A stretch of 64,000 nt of DNA, from positions 1 to 64,000 of the forward strand of contig JAKOGH010000851.1 of the NCBI GenBank assembly GCA_024811115.1. Reading direction: 5' to 3'. A program made the position numbers and the translations under genes. Within the stretch, counting starts at the first letter, position 1; each line of letters begins with the position of its first letter. Below are positions 46,859 through 59,684 of this stretch, in pieces. The notes beneath the pieces were generated by a model. That model did not search any database. It was not told the DNA's origin and was given only the letters and a program-made list of their open reading frames with translations. This DNA is from Terana coerulea. Taxonomy: Eukaryota; Basidiomycota; Agaricomycetes; Polyporales; Phanerochaetaceae.

Positions 46859-48322
46859 TTGGTACTGTAATGGTTAAGCCTCCACCTACTAGTACTCTAC
46901 AGCATTCATTTCTACCTAACATTTGTTCATCTGGCGTTCTTTATTAAGCAAGCTTCATTCTCGCTGTTCAGTCGCTCCCTCCATAATTCTGAGTCTTACC
47001 ACCATTACTTAGCACGTACCCTGCTACGGGCAGTTTGGATTATAAGCATCACGCTGCAGAGACTTCATTACTTTACCGCATCGCAAAGTATATAGCCATC
47101 ATGTTTGAATGTTGAACCCTGAATCTTGCTTGAACTTAATGGGCGGCAAAATGTTCTTACTCTTGCGGGTACTGCAAAGCATAAACTGAACCAGGTGCAC
47201 AAAGGTGACACACTGGAAAAGCGCAATGCGTGTACTGAAAGGATGTCTGATAGACTGAAGAAGAGGGATTCTGGAGTGTGACGCGTATTGAACCGCGTCC
47301 CACGGCTGGTCTCTCTAGTCAGAAATGTCAATCAATATCCATAGATAAAGCGGTCATCTGTGGCTATCGAAGCACCATACACCACCTCTCGTCAAAGTGA
47401 GCTGTGGGATACGTGCGTGACGACTACACGCCGCTCAGCAGGCTGTAAAGGCGTGTCGACCACGCTTAGGTAAAGATATGGGCGGGGAACGCACTTCTGA
47501 ACGAGGTGCCTGGTGGTGTGATCCAGAAGATGATCATATCCCAGGCGTTTGCAATCGGGTTTGAAATTTGTTACCAATAGACCCGCGGTAGCGGCGGGAA
47601 GACCATCTGCGCTCAAAATACTCTCGTTTAGCTTGGACGTCGACACCGTTCAAGTTGCACCGTGTTGGTGCACGTGTGACTCAGGACGTACTGGGCAAGA
47701 GAGGGTTGCTGGCAGCCGATTCCAGTCATTCGACAGCCTATGTATTCAAACGGAGCTGGACATTTCGGGTGAAAGGTAGACTAAAGGATCACGGATGTCC
47801 ACAGCACGCACCGCAGCGAAAGAGATGCCGTATTCAAAGAAACTCTCGTACCGCATATGATGACAATCATAGCAGGCTAGACCGCTCGACATGGGCCTTA
47901 GATCATGCCTTACTTCTCCGCCCCTATGAGAGTGTGATGTTTATTGCTGTGCATTTGCAAACAAGGCTTCCTGGGCGGATACAACAAATGTTAGTAACAC
48001 CATTTTCAACACCTCGGAGCTGCTCACTTTGGCTCATTCTTCTGACTCAGATATCCCATGAAGCATTATGTTGTGCCCCCTCGGTCACGCCCTCAGCGTA
48101 TGTGAGATATAATTTGTAGAGTGGGCCCAGGTAACGGACTGCAAAGCCCGTGGGCCTCCTGTTCGGCGACCTATTTTAGAGTTTGCGTAAGACGCAGAGC
48201 GGTGTGAGGACAAGATCGGCCGGCTCCAGGCTGTGACGGAAGTGGAACATCGGAGCGCCAAATGATCCGCACTCGGAGCGTGCCGCATGCAGTGTTCTGG
48301 CGCAAGCCCGGCCTGAGCATGA
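46859..48322. other. Unassigned 1.5 kb
   Basis: No gene could be supported on either strand. It separates the F-box pseudogene from the Kre9-like gene promoter. Confidence 0.4.
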
Positions 48323-48328
48323 TATAAG
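48323..48328 (+). promoter_or_regulatory. TATA box of the Kre9-like gene
   Basis: TATAAG, in the context GATATAAGAGG, lies about 100 bp upstream of the ATG at 48424. CT-rich sequence (CTCCTCCAAAACCCCC, TCTTTCTCCTTCC) follows between it and the start, as is common in strongly expressed fungal promoters. Confidence 0.55.
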
Positions 48329-48423
48329 AGGCCCTTGCGAGGCGACTCCATCCTCAGGCTCCCTCTCATCCTCCTCCAAAACCCCCATTTCTTTCTCCTT
48401 CCACCTTCAACTCTTGTCTTACG

Positions 48424-48977
48424 ATGGTTTCTACTTTGTTCATCAATGCTCTTGCTCTCTTCTTGGCCGCGCTTGTGGCTGTTGTTTCTGCCGTTCCCGT
48501 GCTCAAGCGTGATGTTTTTGTCCCTCCCATCACCTATCCGCATGCGGGAACCGTTTGGAAGGTTGGACAGAAACATAATGTTACCTGGTACGTCGTGCTT
48601 GCTGTTGCATGCCAGCACACTTCTGACCTGTATCGCCAGGTCCACTGCCGACCATCCCGTGAACATCACCAACAAGATCGGTACCATCGTACTCGCTACG
48701 AACGGCCTAGAGGATTTCGGTGTGCATTGCCGTATCGTCTTCGACTTTTGATTTTACTGATTCCACAACAGAGCACCCCCTTGCGGCGAACTTCTCCATT
48801 TTGGATGGTCGGCATGAGATCACTGTTCCGAAAGTTGCTACCGGCAATGACTACGCCATAGTTTGTGAGTATCATCTCAATCAGCTGGTCATCCTTGATC
48901 TCAAGTGTGCTTATTCGATGCGGGCAGTGTTCGGTGACTCCGGCAACTTCAGCCCCACTTTCACGATCACTAAATGA
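48424..48977 (+). CDS. Small secreted Kre9/Knh1-like Ig-domain protein
   Basis: Signal peptide MVSTLFINALALFLAALVAV..VSA, a Lys-Arg site (VLKR), then the Kre9/Knh1 N-terminal Ig-like domain: VPPITYPHAGTVWKVGQKHN, VTW, ADHPVNITNKIGTIVLATNG, LEDF, EHPLAANFSILDGRHEITVP, GNDYAIVLFGDSGNFSPTFT, ITK stop. Three short introns join cleanly: 48598-48639, then gtgtgc..acaacag (about 48720-48771), then gtgagt..ggcag (about 48865-48927). The protein has only the single domain, about 130 residues, with no Ser/Thr-rich GPI-anchor tail. A role in cell-wall beta-glucan organisation is inferred from the family. Confidence 0.85.
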
Positions 48978-49841
48978 GCAGACCTCTCCATCGACGAAGG
49001 TATCCGCGATTAACGACCACCGCACATGATTATCTCACGAAGCTGAAGGACTTTCACGTACATGGACATTTTTGCTTTCTCATAGCCATTACTGCTTTCG
49101 CGCATTGCATCTGCAGTACGGTTTGGTTTGGCGTAGCTCACTGCAAGGCTCGGACTATGATGCACCTCGAACTGTGGACAATGATGATTTTGTACTATCA
49201 TACGATACATCTCTGGTCCAAATTTAATTGATCAGGTTTCAGCACCTTATGACGCGTCCAGAACAGCGAGTAGCTGAGGAAGAGCCTCAGATGTAGTAAG
49301 ATGGGTTTGGGATAGGGCGGCAGATGGGCGAGCTGCTGATGTCCCTCTGTCTGACAGCATGTACAGCCCTATGCGGAGAATGTACCTATGCGAAGAGCGG
49401 GGTGAGCAAGAATGTTGCAAAGAGCGAAGGAAAGATTAGAGTCTCAGTAAGAAAGAGTCTTCCTCTCCCGCTTGTCAAAGCGAGTCGGACTCATTAAATC
49501 AGTTAATTGAATCATTGACAGCGGGTACGCCTTTAAAAGCAGCATTAGCAAAAGAATACTCACGTTTAAGAAATGCAACAGCTCTCGAGGTGCGGGCCAG
49601 CGCAGCGGCAGCGGAGGGTCACAGACTGAGAGCAGGAATGGGAGTTGGCAGGGAGGAAGAGAAAATTCTGCTGGCGTCTAATCATCCGCTTTGCTCGCGA
49701 TCACATGCTCTGGCGTTCTCCCACGGTTCGTTCGCGCACGCCGCCACATGGCGCTAGAGGCTAGCAGCCCACACTCACTCAATCTCACTAACCTTCGTAT
49801 ACCCTCTCGTTCTCCTAGGATTTTGGAATAAGGATACCCTA
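48978..49841. other. Kre9-like 3' flank and kinesin promoter
   Basis: No coding region seen in about 860 bases. It includes the 3' region of the secreted-protein gene and the promoter side of the kinesin gene. Confidence 0.4.
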
Positions 49842-52770
49842 ATGTCAGTACCACCCACACCCAGCAAGATTGGACGACCACGACCTGTCTCCGCCACTCC
49901 GAGACGACCCCTTTCCGCAGCTGGCTCTCACGAAGATGTAGGACGCCTACCCCGCGCGACGACGCCTAGCACAACTGCATCGGCCAAGAAATACAAGGCT
50001 CCATTGTCGAGCGAGTCCCGCAGCCGGACAACATCCAAAGTTGGTCCTGCACCGCTGTCGCCGACGAAGAAGCTCCCACCAGAGGGCCTGCGTCCGAAGA
50101 CACCCACGACCCCGCGTCGGAATGCGCATAGTCCGGCGCCATCCGCTGTCAGCGAAATGGACGTCAGTCGAATTGATCCCGAGGAGGCTCTAGTGGACTT
50201 TGAGAACGTGGAAGCGGGCGATATCTCGGCGGATATTGACGAAGTGGAAACTCTGCTGAGTGACTACGGAAGGGAGGACAAGGTGCTCGTTTCGATCAGG
50301 TAAGTATGTAGGCTATGCGAGTCATGTACAATGCCTCAGCTTTGTAGGATTAAACCAACGGAAGATACTCACGCATGGAAATCAACCGAGAAGGACATCA
50401 ACCTCGACCCGCAATACGGCAAAGCACCTCAAGAGTTCCATTTCGATGAAATTCTCACCGGTTCTGAGAACAAACCCGTATATAACGCCGTAGCTCGAAG
50501 CCATGTCTGCGCAGCAATGGACGGATACAACGCTGTCGTTTTTGCTTACGGCCAAACGGCTAGTGGCAAGACCTTCACCTTGGTGCGTATTATAATGGCG
50601 TCTCGGACCGCCCAGATGTGGGACTAACTACCTATGATAGTCGGGAGACGAAGATCAGCCCGGTATAATTCCTCGTGCTATGAAGGACGTCTTCGCGTAT
50701 ATTAAGCGCACTCCTTCGCGAGAATACCTTCTGCGATGCTCTTACCTCGAAATCTACAATGAGAACATACACGACTTGTTGGCACCCCCTTCAATGGCCT
50801 CTGCACAACCAGTGCAAATTCATGGGGCAGGTACAAACATTATCATGACCCCACTTCGCGAAGAGGTCGTGACAAGCCTGAAGAGTGTCAAGGAGGTGCT
50901 GGAACGTGGAGAAGGGAACAGGCGGACGGCGAGCACGGACTGGAACGAGCGGAGTAGCCGGAGTCATAGCGTGTTCCGGGTGGTAATTGAGAGTAGAGAA
51001 AGAGGGTCGCGCGAGGAGGATGGGAGTGGGAGGCAAACGCCGGGGTTCCGGCCACAGACCCCTGGTGGTACGCGCCTTCAGGCCATTGGCGGAAGAAGTG
51101 TGCAGACGTCGGTGCTCAGTTTGATTGACCTCGCTGGTTCGGAGAAGGCGACGTCAGACAAGGAGAGAACAAGAGAAGGCAAGTACATCAATACTAGGTG
51201 CGTGCAGAGTAAATCCACTCCGCCGCATTTCTATGGCTAATAATGGTTTGCCAGTTTACTCACGCTTGGAAGTGTCATTGGAACTCTTGCTGAAAATGCT
51301 GCGAAGGGCAGAAAGTAAGTTTCCGTTCAACACGGTATAGATACGCTGAAGTTGACGCATCACGCTTTCTTAGCGATCACGTACCGTTCCGCAACTCGAA
51401 GCTCACTCGAATGCTGCAACCCTCACTGTCAGGGAGACGCTCGTATCTCCGTGATATGTACTATCAACCCGAGTAAAGATGCCATTGCAGAGTCCACAAG
51501 TACTTTGCTATTCGCGCAGCGAATCAAGAGAGTACAGGTACGCCTCAAGACCCCATTGTGATTCACAGGTCATCTCACGCGCGTACGTTTTGCAGCTGCA
51601 TGCACAGAGAAAGGAAGTGGTTGACACCGATGCGTTGCTCGAACGCTACCGGAAGGAAATCGAGGAGCTCAAGCGACGATTGGCCGAACGCGAAGCGGAT
51701 CCGCCGGGTCTCAAGCGCAGGTTGTCTGCCCGAGAGAAGCTGGACGAGTCCAAAGCCATGCGCGACCTCAATAATCGTATTCAACAACTCACGAAACTCA
51801 TCCTAACGAGTCAGACCTTGGACGAGAACCAGGCAGACGAGTCGCGTCCTGCCAGTCCAGTGAAGGTCAACTTCGACATGACGCCTTATCAGGTGAGTAT
51901 ACGCGCGCTGCATCCTGTACATGCAATCGCTGAGGCAGCTCGCGTTAGTTACAACAGCAGCTGCTAGCTGCCCGTAAGGAGATCGAAACGCAGGCGACAC
52001 AAATACTCTCATTGAAGCTGCTCTGCTCGCGCGCCCTGTCTTGCCCCCAGACGCCCCAGAAATTGAGAAAGACAAGTTGCTCGGCGAGCAGGCCAAGACG
52101 ATCCGCGAGCTCGAGATCGTCGTGAACGGGTACGAGGACAACCTCGGCGAGCCGCTGCGGAAGGTGAAGGAGGACGTCGAGCGCGAGTGGGCCGTCAAGC
52201 TCGAGAAAGAGGTCAAGCTGCGCGAGGAGAAAGGCCGAGTGGGCGGATGAGCTCGTCAAGCAGCTCGAGAAGGAGCGCAAGGCCCGCCAACGGCTCGAGG
52301 AGGAACGCCAGGCGCTCGCGGCGTTTGTGAAGAAGTTCGACGCGCTCGGGCTGGGCGGCGGGTTGGCACTGCCGCCGACGAAGCTGAACCCACCAATGCC
52401 GACGCCGGGCGGCGCGGCCGCTGTCTTTGCGGAGCGACAGCGGAACCGGGTGCAGGCGACCATGGAATCCGAGTTGGCGATGTCGACGCTGATAGAGACG
52501 GAGTCTCCGCTGCGGATGCCACCTGTGGTGGCGGAGCAGAGTCTGCTTGACGAACAGTGGGATGCGTTGGATGATATGAGCTTCGAGACGGAAAGGAGTG
52601 TACGGACGCCAGGTAGAGGGAAAGGAGAATCTGCCGCTGTGACGCGTGCAGAAGAAGAGAATGTTTGTACGATTGTGAGTCTGCTATGCAGAGGTCTTGC
52701 TGTGGTGTCTGTCTGTGCTTTGCTATTCATGCTCTGTTCGTTATCAAGCGTTTTTATGTACAATTTATAG
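49842..52770 (+). CDS. Kinesin motor protein (Kip2/CENP-E-like, kinesin-7 type)
   Basis: Microtubule motor. Start at 49842: MSVPPTPSKIGRPRPVSATP and a basic Ser/Pro-rich head extension of about 150 residues. The motor domain is split by introns: KVLVSIR/IKPTED, FHFDEILTGSENKPVYN, P-loop FAYGQTASGKTFTL (50540-50580), SYLEIYNENIHDLL (switch region side), NERSSRSHSVFRVVIESRER (switch I, 50945-51000), LIDLAGSEKA (switch II, 51122-51150), LLTLGSVIGTLAE, HVPFRNSKLTRMLQPSLSG and ISVICTINPSKDAIAESTST. Then the neck RIKRVQ and a coiled coil (LERYRKEIEELKRRLAERE; EKEVKLREEK..LEKERKARQRLEEE). Frame breaks occur at 51432-51434 (one G too many), near 52012-52017 (one base short) and at 52230-52232 (one A too many). 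The hydrophobic last 30 residues may be translated 3' UTR. Confidence 0.88.
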
Positions 52771-55110
52771 TCGTCTTTGACCTACAGCATTTGTCAGGAA
52801 CTCGGATGAGTTTTGGCAGTCTCATAAATTTCTGACCTCTCATCTGCGCGTTCCGTCTAGGCCTATATTCCATCATGTTATGAAGCATACGCATTAACGT
52901 TACTTCATATATGCTCCTACCTGCAATCTATCGAGACTGGGTGAAGCTAGATAGCGTTCTGCCGCGCGATACGAAATAGTGCTCTGCGTCGCGCAGATCG
53001 CATGCTTGCGCAGCACAACGCCTGTTGCGGCATGTTGCACTTTACAAATGTCCTCAATGTGCGGCGCTGAACAGCATGTTTGTAGTATTTGAAAACTTCC
53101 TCTCGCGCCGACACCACATCGGAGGGGCGAAACGCCCTCATGAAGCTCAGCTTGCCTTACTGAAATCACCGCATCCAACTTTGTCCACCAACCTAAATGC
53201 AAGACGCAGCGGAAAGCGGTCATATGAAAGGCATGAAATGGACTCATTAACCTTACAGCCGACATTTATGCCGTATTTGCCCTCGTCAGGGGTACTCTCC
53301 TGTTGAATCCGACATTCACCAATGGGGGACCAGGCTTTGTAAGAACTGTGCGTTGGCGACATAAATTTGGGGACATGAAAACCTTCTGGGTAAGGAAAGT
53401 TCAGGAAGCACTATTCGGATGGGCTGGCCGACAAATTCACGTCCGTCTTCCTTCTGAAACCCGTTTTGCACGACGTAATGTAATAGATTCTGTGATTGTC
53501 GCTACAGGCTCATAATGACTCTTCGAAGGGAAGAGAAGCCTTAGTGCTTGCGTACTGTTGGGTAAATCGTTGAGCAGGCCAGAATGGGACTTGAACGACT
53601 TGTCAATGAGGTCCGGAGTAGAGTGCGTACTACGTTCTCTGAGGATCCCAGCATGCCCAGAAGACCCGGGTGGACATGCAGACCCAGAGGTACATCGTGC
53701 TGACGTTGAGGGTACAAGAGCCTATCAGAACCTTGAGCCTACAGAGCCCTGGGCCGGTGAACACTAGCCGCTCACCGTGTGATAACCTCCTCGTTATACA
53801 GGACCCGTTGCGTCAGCCCGTCATCGTGTAGGAGTCCCATGACCGCCAAACGGAGGCAGGCGTGCGACCCCTAAGGTCGTGGTGCTGTCGAAAAAGCAGG
53901 TGGTAGCCACCAGGCAGCGCCGGGCGCGTCGCTGGCCGCCTCGTGTATGCGACGTTGCTGCCTGCCTCGGGGACGCAGCTTCTGCCTCTGGGACCGCTTC
54001 CTGCTCTGCAACGCCTTCCGGGTTCGAGCCGCGAAGAGTGTGGACCAGCATGAGCCCACAGATGCATCGCGACTGATGCCCACGGCAGATCGCCTGCGCG
54101 GGATTTTTGCTGTAGGTTGCGTGAAGCCTGCCTCGGGATCAGCCCTCAGGCTTTGTGGCACCGTTGATCGAGGGCCCTCGCGTCTGCGGTGAGCTGCAGT
54201 GCTGTCCACCAACGGCACCGCGAGGTGTTATTTCTGTTCTCCGGTTGTGCTACGGTTGCTCGCCATTGGTCGGTTTGTCGGTCGGCAGTGAGTAGTTGTG
54301 AGCCCCATGGTCAGCGGTCAGCCTACTCGGCGCCAGGCACGGCTGTCTCTCCCACACTAGCTCGGTCCTGCTCGGTCCAGACCAGAGCTTGGATATCTAG
54401 CAGGTCGCGCCAATGACTGTATGTAAGAAAGACGCAGCGTCTGGTCGGCCGAATTTGCGAAGTTTCTTGTTCTGAGACTTACGCAGGTCTTGATTGGGCG
54501 ACAAGCTTGGACTTGCGACCAGTGCTGCTCAACTTTGCATCAAAGAATATCGTGCACGAGGAGATGGTGGAAGCAGAGGCTCGGGGATATCTGCCAACGC
54601 GGCGGGACGTGGATGTCGAGGTCCGGGTCAGGGGGAATGCGGGGTGCGCTTAGGTTTGAAGCGAGAGCAAGAGCCGCCGGCTTGGCCATGACGAGACCGC
54701 GAGCTCCGCGTGATATTCATATTAATCTCGAGGCCTTTCCGTCCACTCATGTTCGCCACCTTTACTTTCAACCACGACCAGCCTCTTGTTCGCCGCTGCG
54801 GACGACATTCATGCCCTCGTTCCGACGACCATAGTCCCGGCCACCGCTCCCGCCACATTTTCAGACTTGACAATTCGGGCGAACCGCAGAACTTGATCGA
54901 ACTGCATATCTTGGCCCTGTTCTCTCGGCATACGCCCAGCCGTGGGCTCGTCTCTCCACAGCTTGATAACCCATCCCTCCTTGCCTCTTGCACTCACGAC
55001 CGCGACGAACCCACGATACCAATCACGACCACGACTTGCGAAACGACGCCTGTCAGCCCGGAGTGAAGCTATACCTCAGAGCGCACTTGTCATAGTAGAG
55101 AGCAGTAGCC
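52771..55110. other. Unassigned 2.3 kb between kinesin and the antiporter
   Basis: No gene model was supported on either strand. A GC-rich part at 53860-54300 gives several overlapping short frames with no conserved motif. No tRNA was recognised. Confidence 0.4.
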
Positions 55111-58100
55111 ATGAGGTTCCAACCGGTATGTCAACGGTCCTCTTTCTTCGCACTTAGCTCATGCTACAGCGCTTCGTTAGTTTGAGGTATCGATACCTCA
55201 CATAGCCTATGCTGCCTTGGGAGGTTTTGTTGTGTTTGTGAGCCTCAAGTTTCTCTCAATGCACTCTGGGGACTTACCACTGCGCACAGTTTGGCATGTT
55301 CTCTCTCTTCATCCGAGAAAAGGTACGCCAAGGCCATCGGATTGTGCATCAGCCTTCTAATGGGCCCCTTCCAGCTGTACATCGGCGAAGCATGCTGGGC
55401 GTTCTTGTTCGGAGTGGTGATAGGTGGGTGTTTGCAACTAAAATTCTTATTTCGCACCCTGACCCGCAACAGGACCGTATGGCGCCAACATTTTTGACCC
55501 TAGAAGCTGGGGGAACGGCAATATACTAACTGCGAACACGATCACACTTGAGTTCACGCGAGTTGTCCTTGCGATAGGTGTCTTCGCTATAGGCATTGAA
55601 TTGCCGAAGGCTTACATGAAGCGGCACTGGAAGAGTCTCTTCTTTCTGCTTGTCCCTATCATGACTTGGGTACGTAGCATACTCGCATATCGACTGGGGA
55701 GTAAAACTGATGTCTTGTTTTGCAGGGCTGGTTTGTGTCAGCCGGTCTTATCTTTGCCCTCATACCGGGATTAAATTTCGTGTCATCACTCGCAGTGGCC
55801 GCCTGCCTCACGCCTACCGACCCAATTCTTGCAGCCGCAGTAGTGGGTGGAAAGTACGCGGACAAGCATGTCCCTGCTCATCTTCGGCATCTACTTGCGG
55901 CCGAGAGCGGCTGCAACGACGGCGCTGCTTATCCTTTCCTATGGATAGCTCTGTACCTAATCATAGACAGTTCAACCGGTCGAGCCGTCTCTGACTGGTT
56001 TCTTGCTGCTCTGGCTTTGTGAGTGAACATTTATAGGTCTTGGTGATTGTACTAACCTTATGTACAGACCAGATTATCTTGGCCGTCGTCCTCGGCTCGG
56101 CCATAGGCATCGGCTTCCGGTACTTGATGCGTTACTGTGAACGACACGACCTAATTGACCGGCAGTCTTATGTCGCGCAGTACATTTCGCTCGCCCTCCT
56201 CACCATCGGCAGTTGCACTCTCCTCGGCACGGACGATCTACTCGCCGCTTTCTGCTGTGGCACCGCCTTTGCTTGGGATGGCTTCTTCAACAAGCAGACT
56301 GAAGAGGCCGTCTTTTCGTCCGTTATCGATCTGCTCTTCAACATCGCGGCGTTCGTCTACGTCGGCGCTTGGATGCCATTCAACACCTTCTCGGACGTCA
56401 ACCTTTCACTCAGCGTGTGGCGGCTCATTGTCATCGCCATCCTCGTCCTTCTCCTGCGTCGACTGCCCGCTATGATGGCCCTGTACAAGTGGATTCCAGA
56501 TGTGAAGACGTTCAGGGAGGCCATCTTCAGCGGCCATTTCGGCCCCATGGGCGTCGGTACGTCTCTCCATCACTGCATTGAGCAACGGCTGACGGACCGA
56601 TGCGCATGCAGGTGCAATCTACATTTCCACACTTGCGGCTGAGCAGCTGGCTGAACCGGAGTACCCACCGCAAACCCAGCACGACCTGCTCGCCTCGACG
56701 ATCCAGCCGATCGTCGCGTTTATGGTCCTGTGCTCTATCCTCGTGCACGGCCTCTCCATCCCCTTCTTCTCGCTCGGTCGCCGCGTGCACTCTGTCTCCC
56801 GCACGTGGTCGCGCCACGACACGTTCGGGCGCGGGGGCCCCGGCTCGCTGCCCGAGTGGGCGAACATGACCCGCACTGTCACCCGCGGTGGCGACATCGT
56901 CATCAACAGGGATGCCGACATCGAGCGCGGCGAGGGCACGACGACACGCGGCGATGAGACGCCTGTGACGGAGAAGGCGGCAGGCTCGAGCAGCAGCCAG
57001 ACGGAGGTGCCGTCGGACAACCCATCGCCCAAGCAGGAGGAGGCGGAGGCAGACGCGTACAGATCAGAGTCTCCGCCAGATGGTAACGAGATTCTGCAAG
57101 AGTGGCAGGAGGGTCCGCATAACATCATTGAAAGGCGAGCGGGGCCTGGTGAAGAGGTACGTTCGTGGTTGAACTGTTGCCGAATGTCTAACGAATGCTC
57201 TAAACTCCCAGGTTGAAGTCGAAGTTCAGCATAATGTTTTTGGCCCTGGGGACACTACCGTTCATTCGATGCACATCGGCTCTCAAGAACGAGTGCACGA
57301 CGCAGTAGCCGAAATACGCGACAAACTCTCGCACACATTTTCCGGCGATCCACACGCCCACCTCGACAAGGCCCTCGAGGGCGTCCGACGACGCATTCAC
57401 GGCGATGTCAAGCACGCTGAAGAAGCTGTAGAGCACATGGAGGACAAGGCGAAGCACGCACTCTCACCTTCGCCTTCCGGTCCTCGCGAGCCCGCGGACG
57501 ACGAAGAAGAAGGGTGGCAGTCCGACCAGGAGGGCGAACGCGCCCCTGGACCATCGACAGAGGGCCGTCGGTCGCGGTCGCCGAAGGTGAAACCACCGAA
57601 GCTGGCTGTCCTGCGGCCAGCGGGCCAGACGAAGCGGCGGTCGATACGCAAGGGTATGTTCGGCTCGCGCGCCGCACCCTTGACGGGCTCTCCAACGGAA
57701 ACCCCGCGGACCGCCAGCCCGCGCGACGCGGATGAGGAGGACGACGACCGCGGGCGCCGCGGCTCCCTGCGCACCCCGCGCTCGCCACGCTCGCCGCTGA
57801 GCCCCGTGCACGGTTCGGGCATCGGTCCGCGGCACGCCCGCATCGACTCGCTGCGCTCCCTCGACTCGCACACGCGCGGCTCCCTGCGCGAGGCGTCGCC
57901 CGCGCGCTCGATCCGCTGGGCGGACACGGACGGCGACAGCACGCACGCGCGGAGCGGCACGAGCACGCCCACAGGGATCCTGTCGCCGTCGTCTGGCGCG
58001 GCGCCGCTGCCCCCGCAGACGACGACGTGGGCGAGATCGACACGTCGACGCCGCCGACCGCGACGCAGGTGCGCTTCAGCGTGCCCGACACGCCGCCATC

Positions 58101-58122
58101 AGCTAGCCGTACCAACCCGTAA
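55111..58122 (+). CDS. Na+/H+ antiporter (fungal Nha1/Sod2 type)
   Basis: Plasma-membrane Na+(K+)/H+ exchanger for salt tolerance and pH control. Exon 1 is MRFQP; four introns of about 50 nt then give FEVSIPHIAYAALGGFVVF, FGMFSLFIREK, LYIGEACWAFLFGVVIGPYG and ANIFDP. Transmembrane core: LEFTRVVLAIGVFAIGIELP, AACLTPTDPILAAAVVGGKY (55800-55860), AAESGCNDGAAYPFLWIALY (55900-55960; the ND pair is the ion-binding motif), ISLALLTIGSCTLLGTDDLL, FGPMGVGAIYISTLAAEQL. A long hydrophilic C-tail with many SP/TP and RGSLR motifs follows an intron at 57157-57211, as in fungal Nha1. At a C5 run (58010-58014) the frame breaks; one more C gives DDVGEIDTSTPPTATQVRFS and an end at SRTNP, TAA 58120-58122. The alternative unrepaired frame runs to 58258. 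Confidence 0.9.
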
Positions 58123-59684
58123 AGGTACAAAATGTTCTGTGGACGTCTTTTGGCGTCTTCCTGTCAGGCACTTGCATCCTGTTACACACCGCCGTCAGAG
58201 GGGCGACGGCACATTGGACTGTTCTCATTTCTTGAAGATTGGCCCGAGCCCCATATAGAAGCCTTCTTTAATTCCTTCAGCGCCGTTACTTGTTTCATGG
58301 TTCCGTCAACTCTTCTTTCGTCCTTTCTGTTCACTGTATCGCATACGTTCATCGCTCGCCGCTTGCTCGTCGCACATGCATCTTCGCATCCATCGCATAT
58401 TGTATACACTAGCGTTAGTCAGTCCATTCACATGTGTACATGATCGCAAGTTACGCACTGCCAGTACTTCGCGACCAAGACTCCCAAGCTTCTCTGGTTC
58501 TCTTGGAAGGTACCATTGCAGTCGGTAAATAGAGCGCCTTTCCTCTCTCATCTTCTCTTACCGCGGGAAATATCACGTAACCAATGTGCATGGCGTCATT
58601 TTCTTGGTCTTGTGGAAGGCCCAAGTCCGGTCGCAGGGGAAAAGCTACATGGAGCTTGCTTTGGGATTCGATCGTTAGGAAACGTTCCGAGTCCGGGCGC
58701 GATCGGTAATGGTCGATACCAGGGCTTGCACAGGCATACTTACTCATCGTCAAATTACGCCACTACCAGTACTGCAATTATCTGTCAAGGAGACACCGCC
58801 TCCGTGGCAGAGAACCGGATCCGGAGAGGGCGGGAGCGCCACAACGCCCGGCGCCCCGATTGGGACGGTCACTGCCGCTTGGCGCTTATGGGTCTTGTGG
58901 TAGGTTCGAAGTATGTAGAGCCTAGAGGAATCTGGGAATCATGTTGCCTCCTGCTTAGGAGGCATTGAGACGTACTTTGACGTAGCTTCACCGGAAATTT
59001 CGGAGCATGGCCTGTGCTTAGACGGCGAACTTTGTATTTCATTGCATTTTCGCAACTTGGTCGCTGCCTTGCACGAAAGTGGCCTATATATAGTTTCAAG
59101 GCTAGGATCTGATTTGTTACGAAGAGTGCCATCACTTAGTGTAATAGACGGGAGGAATAACACTGTGTGATAGAAGATCAAACAGTCTTGGGACGATTGA
59201 TGCGATGAACAAAGGGGTACGAGACAGTCAAGAAGGAGGGTGTTCGACTCCTGGCCGGGAAAGGAGACTGGGAAAAACAGAGATCCGAAGTGGTGAAAAG
59301 AAAAGGAACAGAAGGGGAAATGGTGGAGTGTGTGTCTGGGGTGAAACATAAGAGTTAGGGAAGAAATGCTGGATGCGCGAACCCGTATCCAATCTCTGCA
59401 TTGTCCAAAACTCTTTCAACGTCTCCAGTAGTGCGACGACATCCCAGAGCTCGCAAGCTCATACAGGGAGTGCGGGATGGGTAACGGCCCGGGCGGCTCA
59501 AGGCCAAGGGCCGTTCCCGAGGCGGGGGGCGAATACGTGTGCGCATGGTAGACGTGCGTAGACGGGATCATACTGGGCGACTGCCTGGCGGATAACCTCA
59601 TCAGCCTCTGCAGATGGGAACGTGGAGAGAAGAGAACGAACCGTTCGATGATGTTTTTGCGAGTGCCAAAGACCGGTGTCCATT
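58123..59684. other. Unassigned 1.5 kb
   Basis: Antiporter 3' flank and sequence without supported genes. Several overlapping frames on both strands lack motifs and codon pattern. Confidence 0.4.

Noticed and set aside
47392..47646. Minus-strand 84-codon frame as a small gene
   Set aside because: No TATA box, motif, splice continuity or similarity to anything recognised.
57397..58130. Long minus-strand frames opposite the antiporter C-tail
   Set aside because: The plus-strand frame continues the antiporter through a clear intron. The minus frames are Arg/Ser-rich mirror products with no start context or motif.
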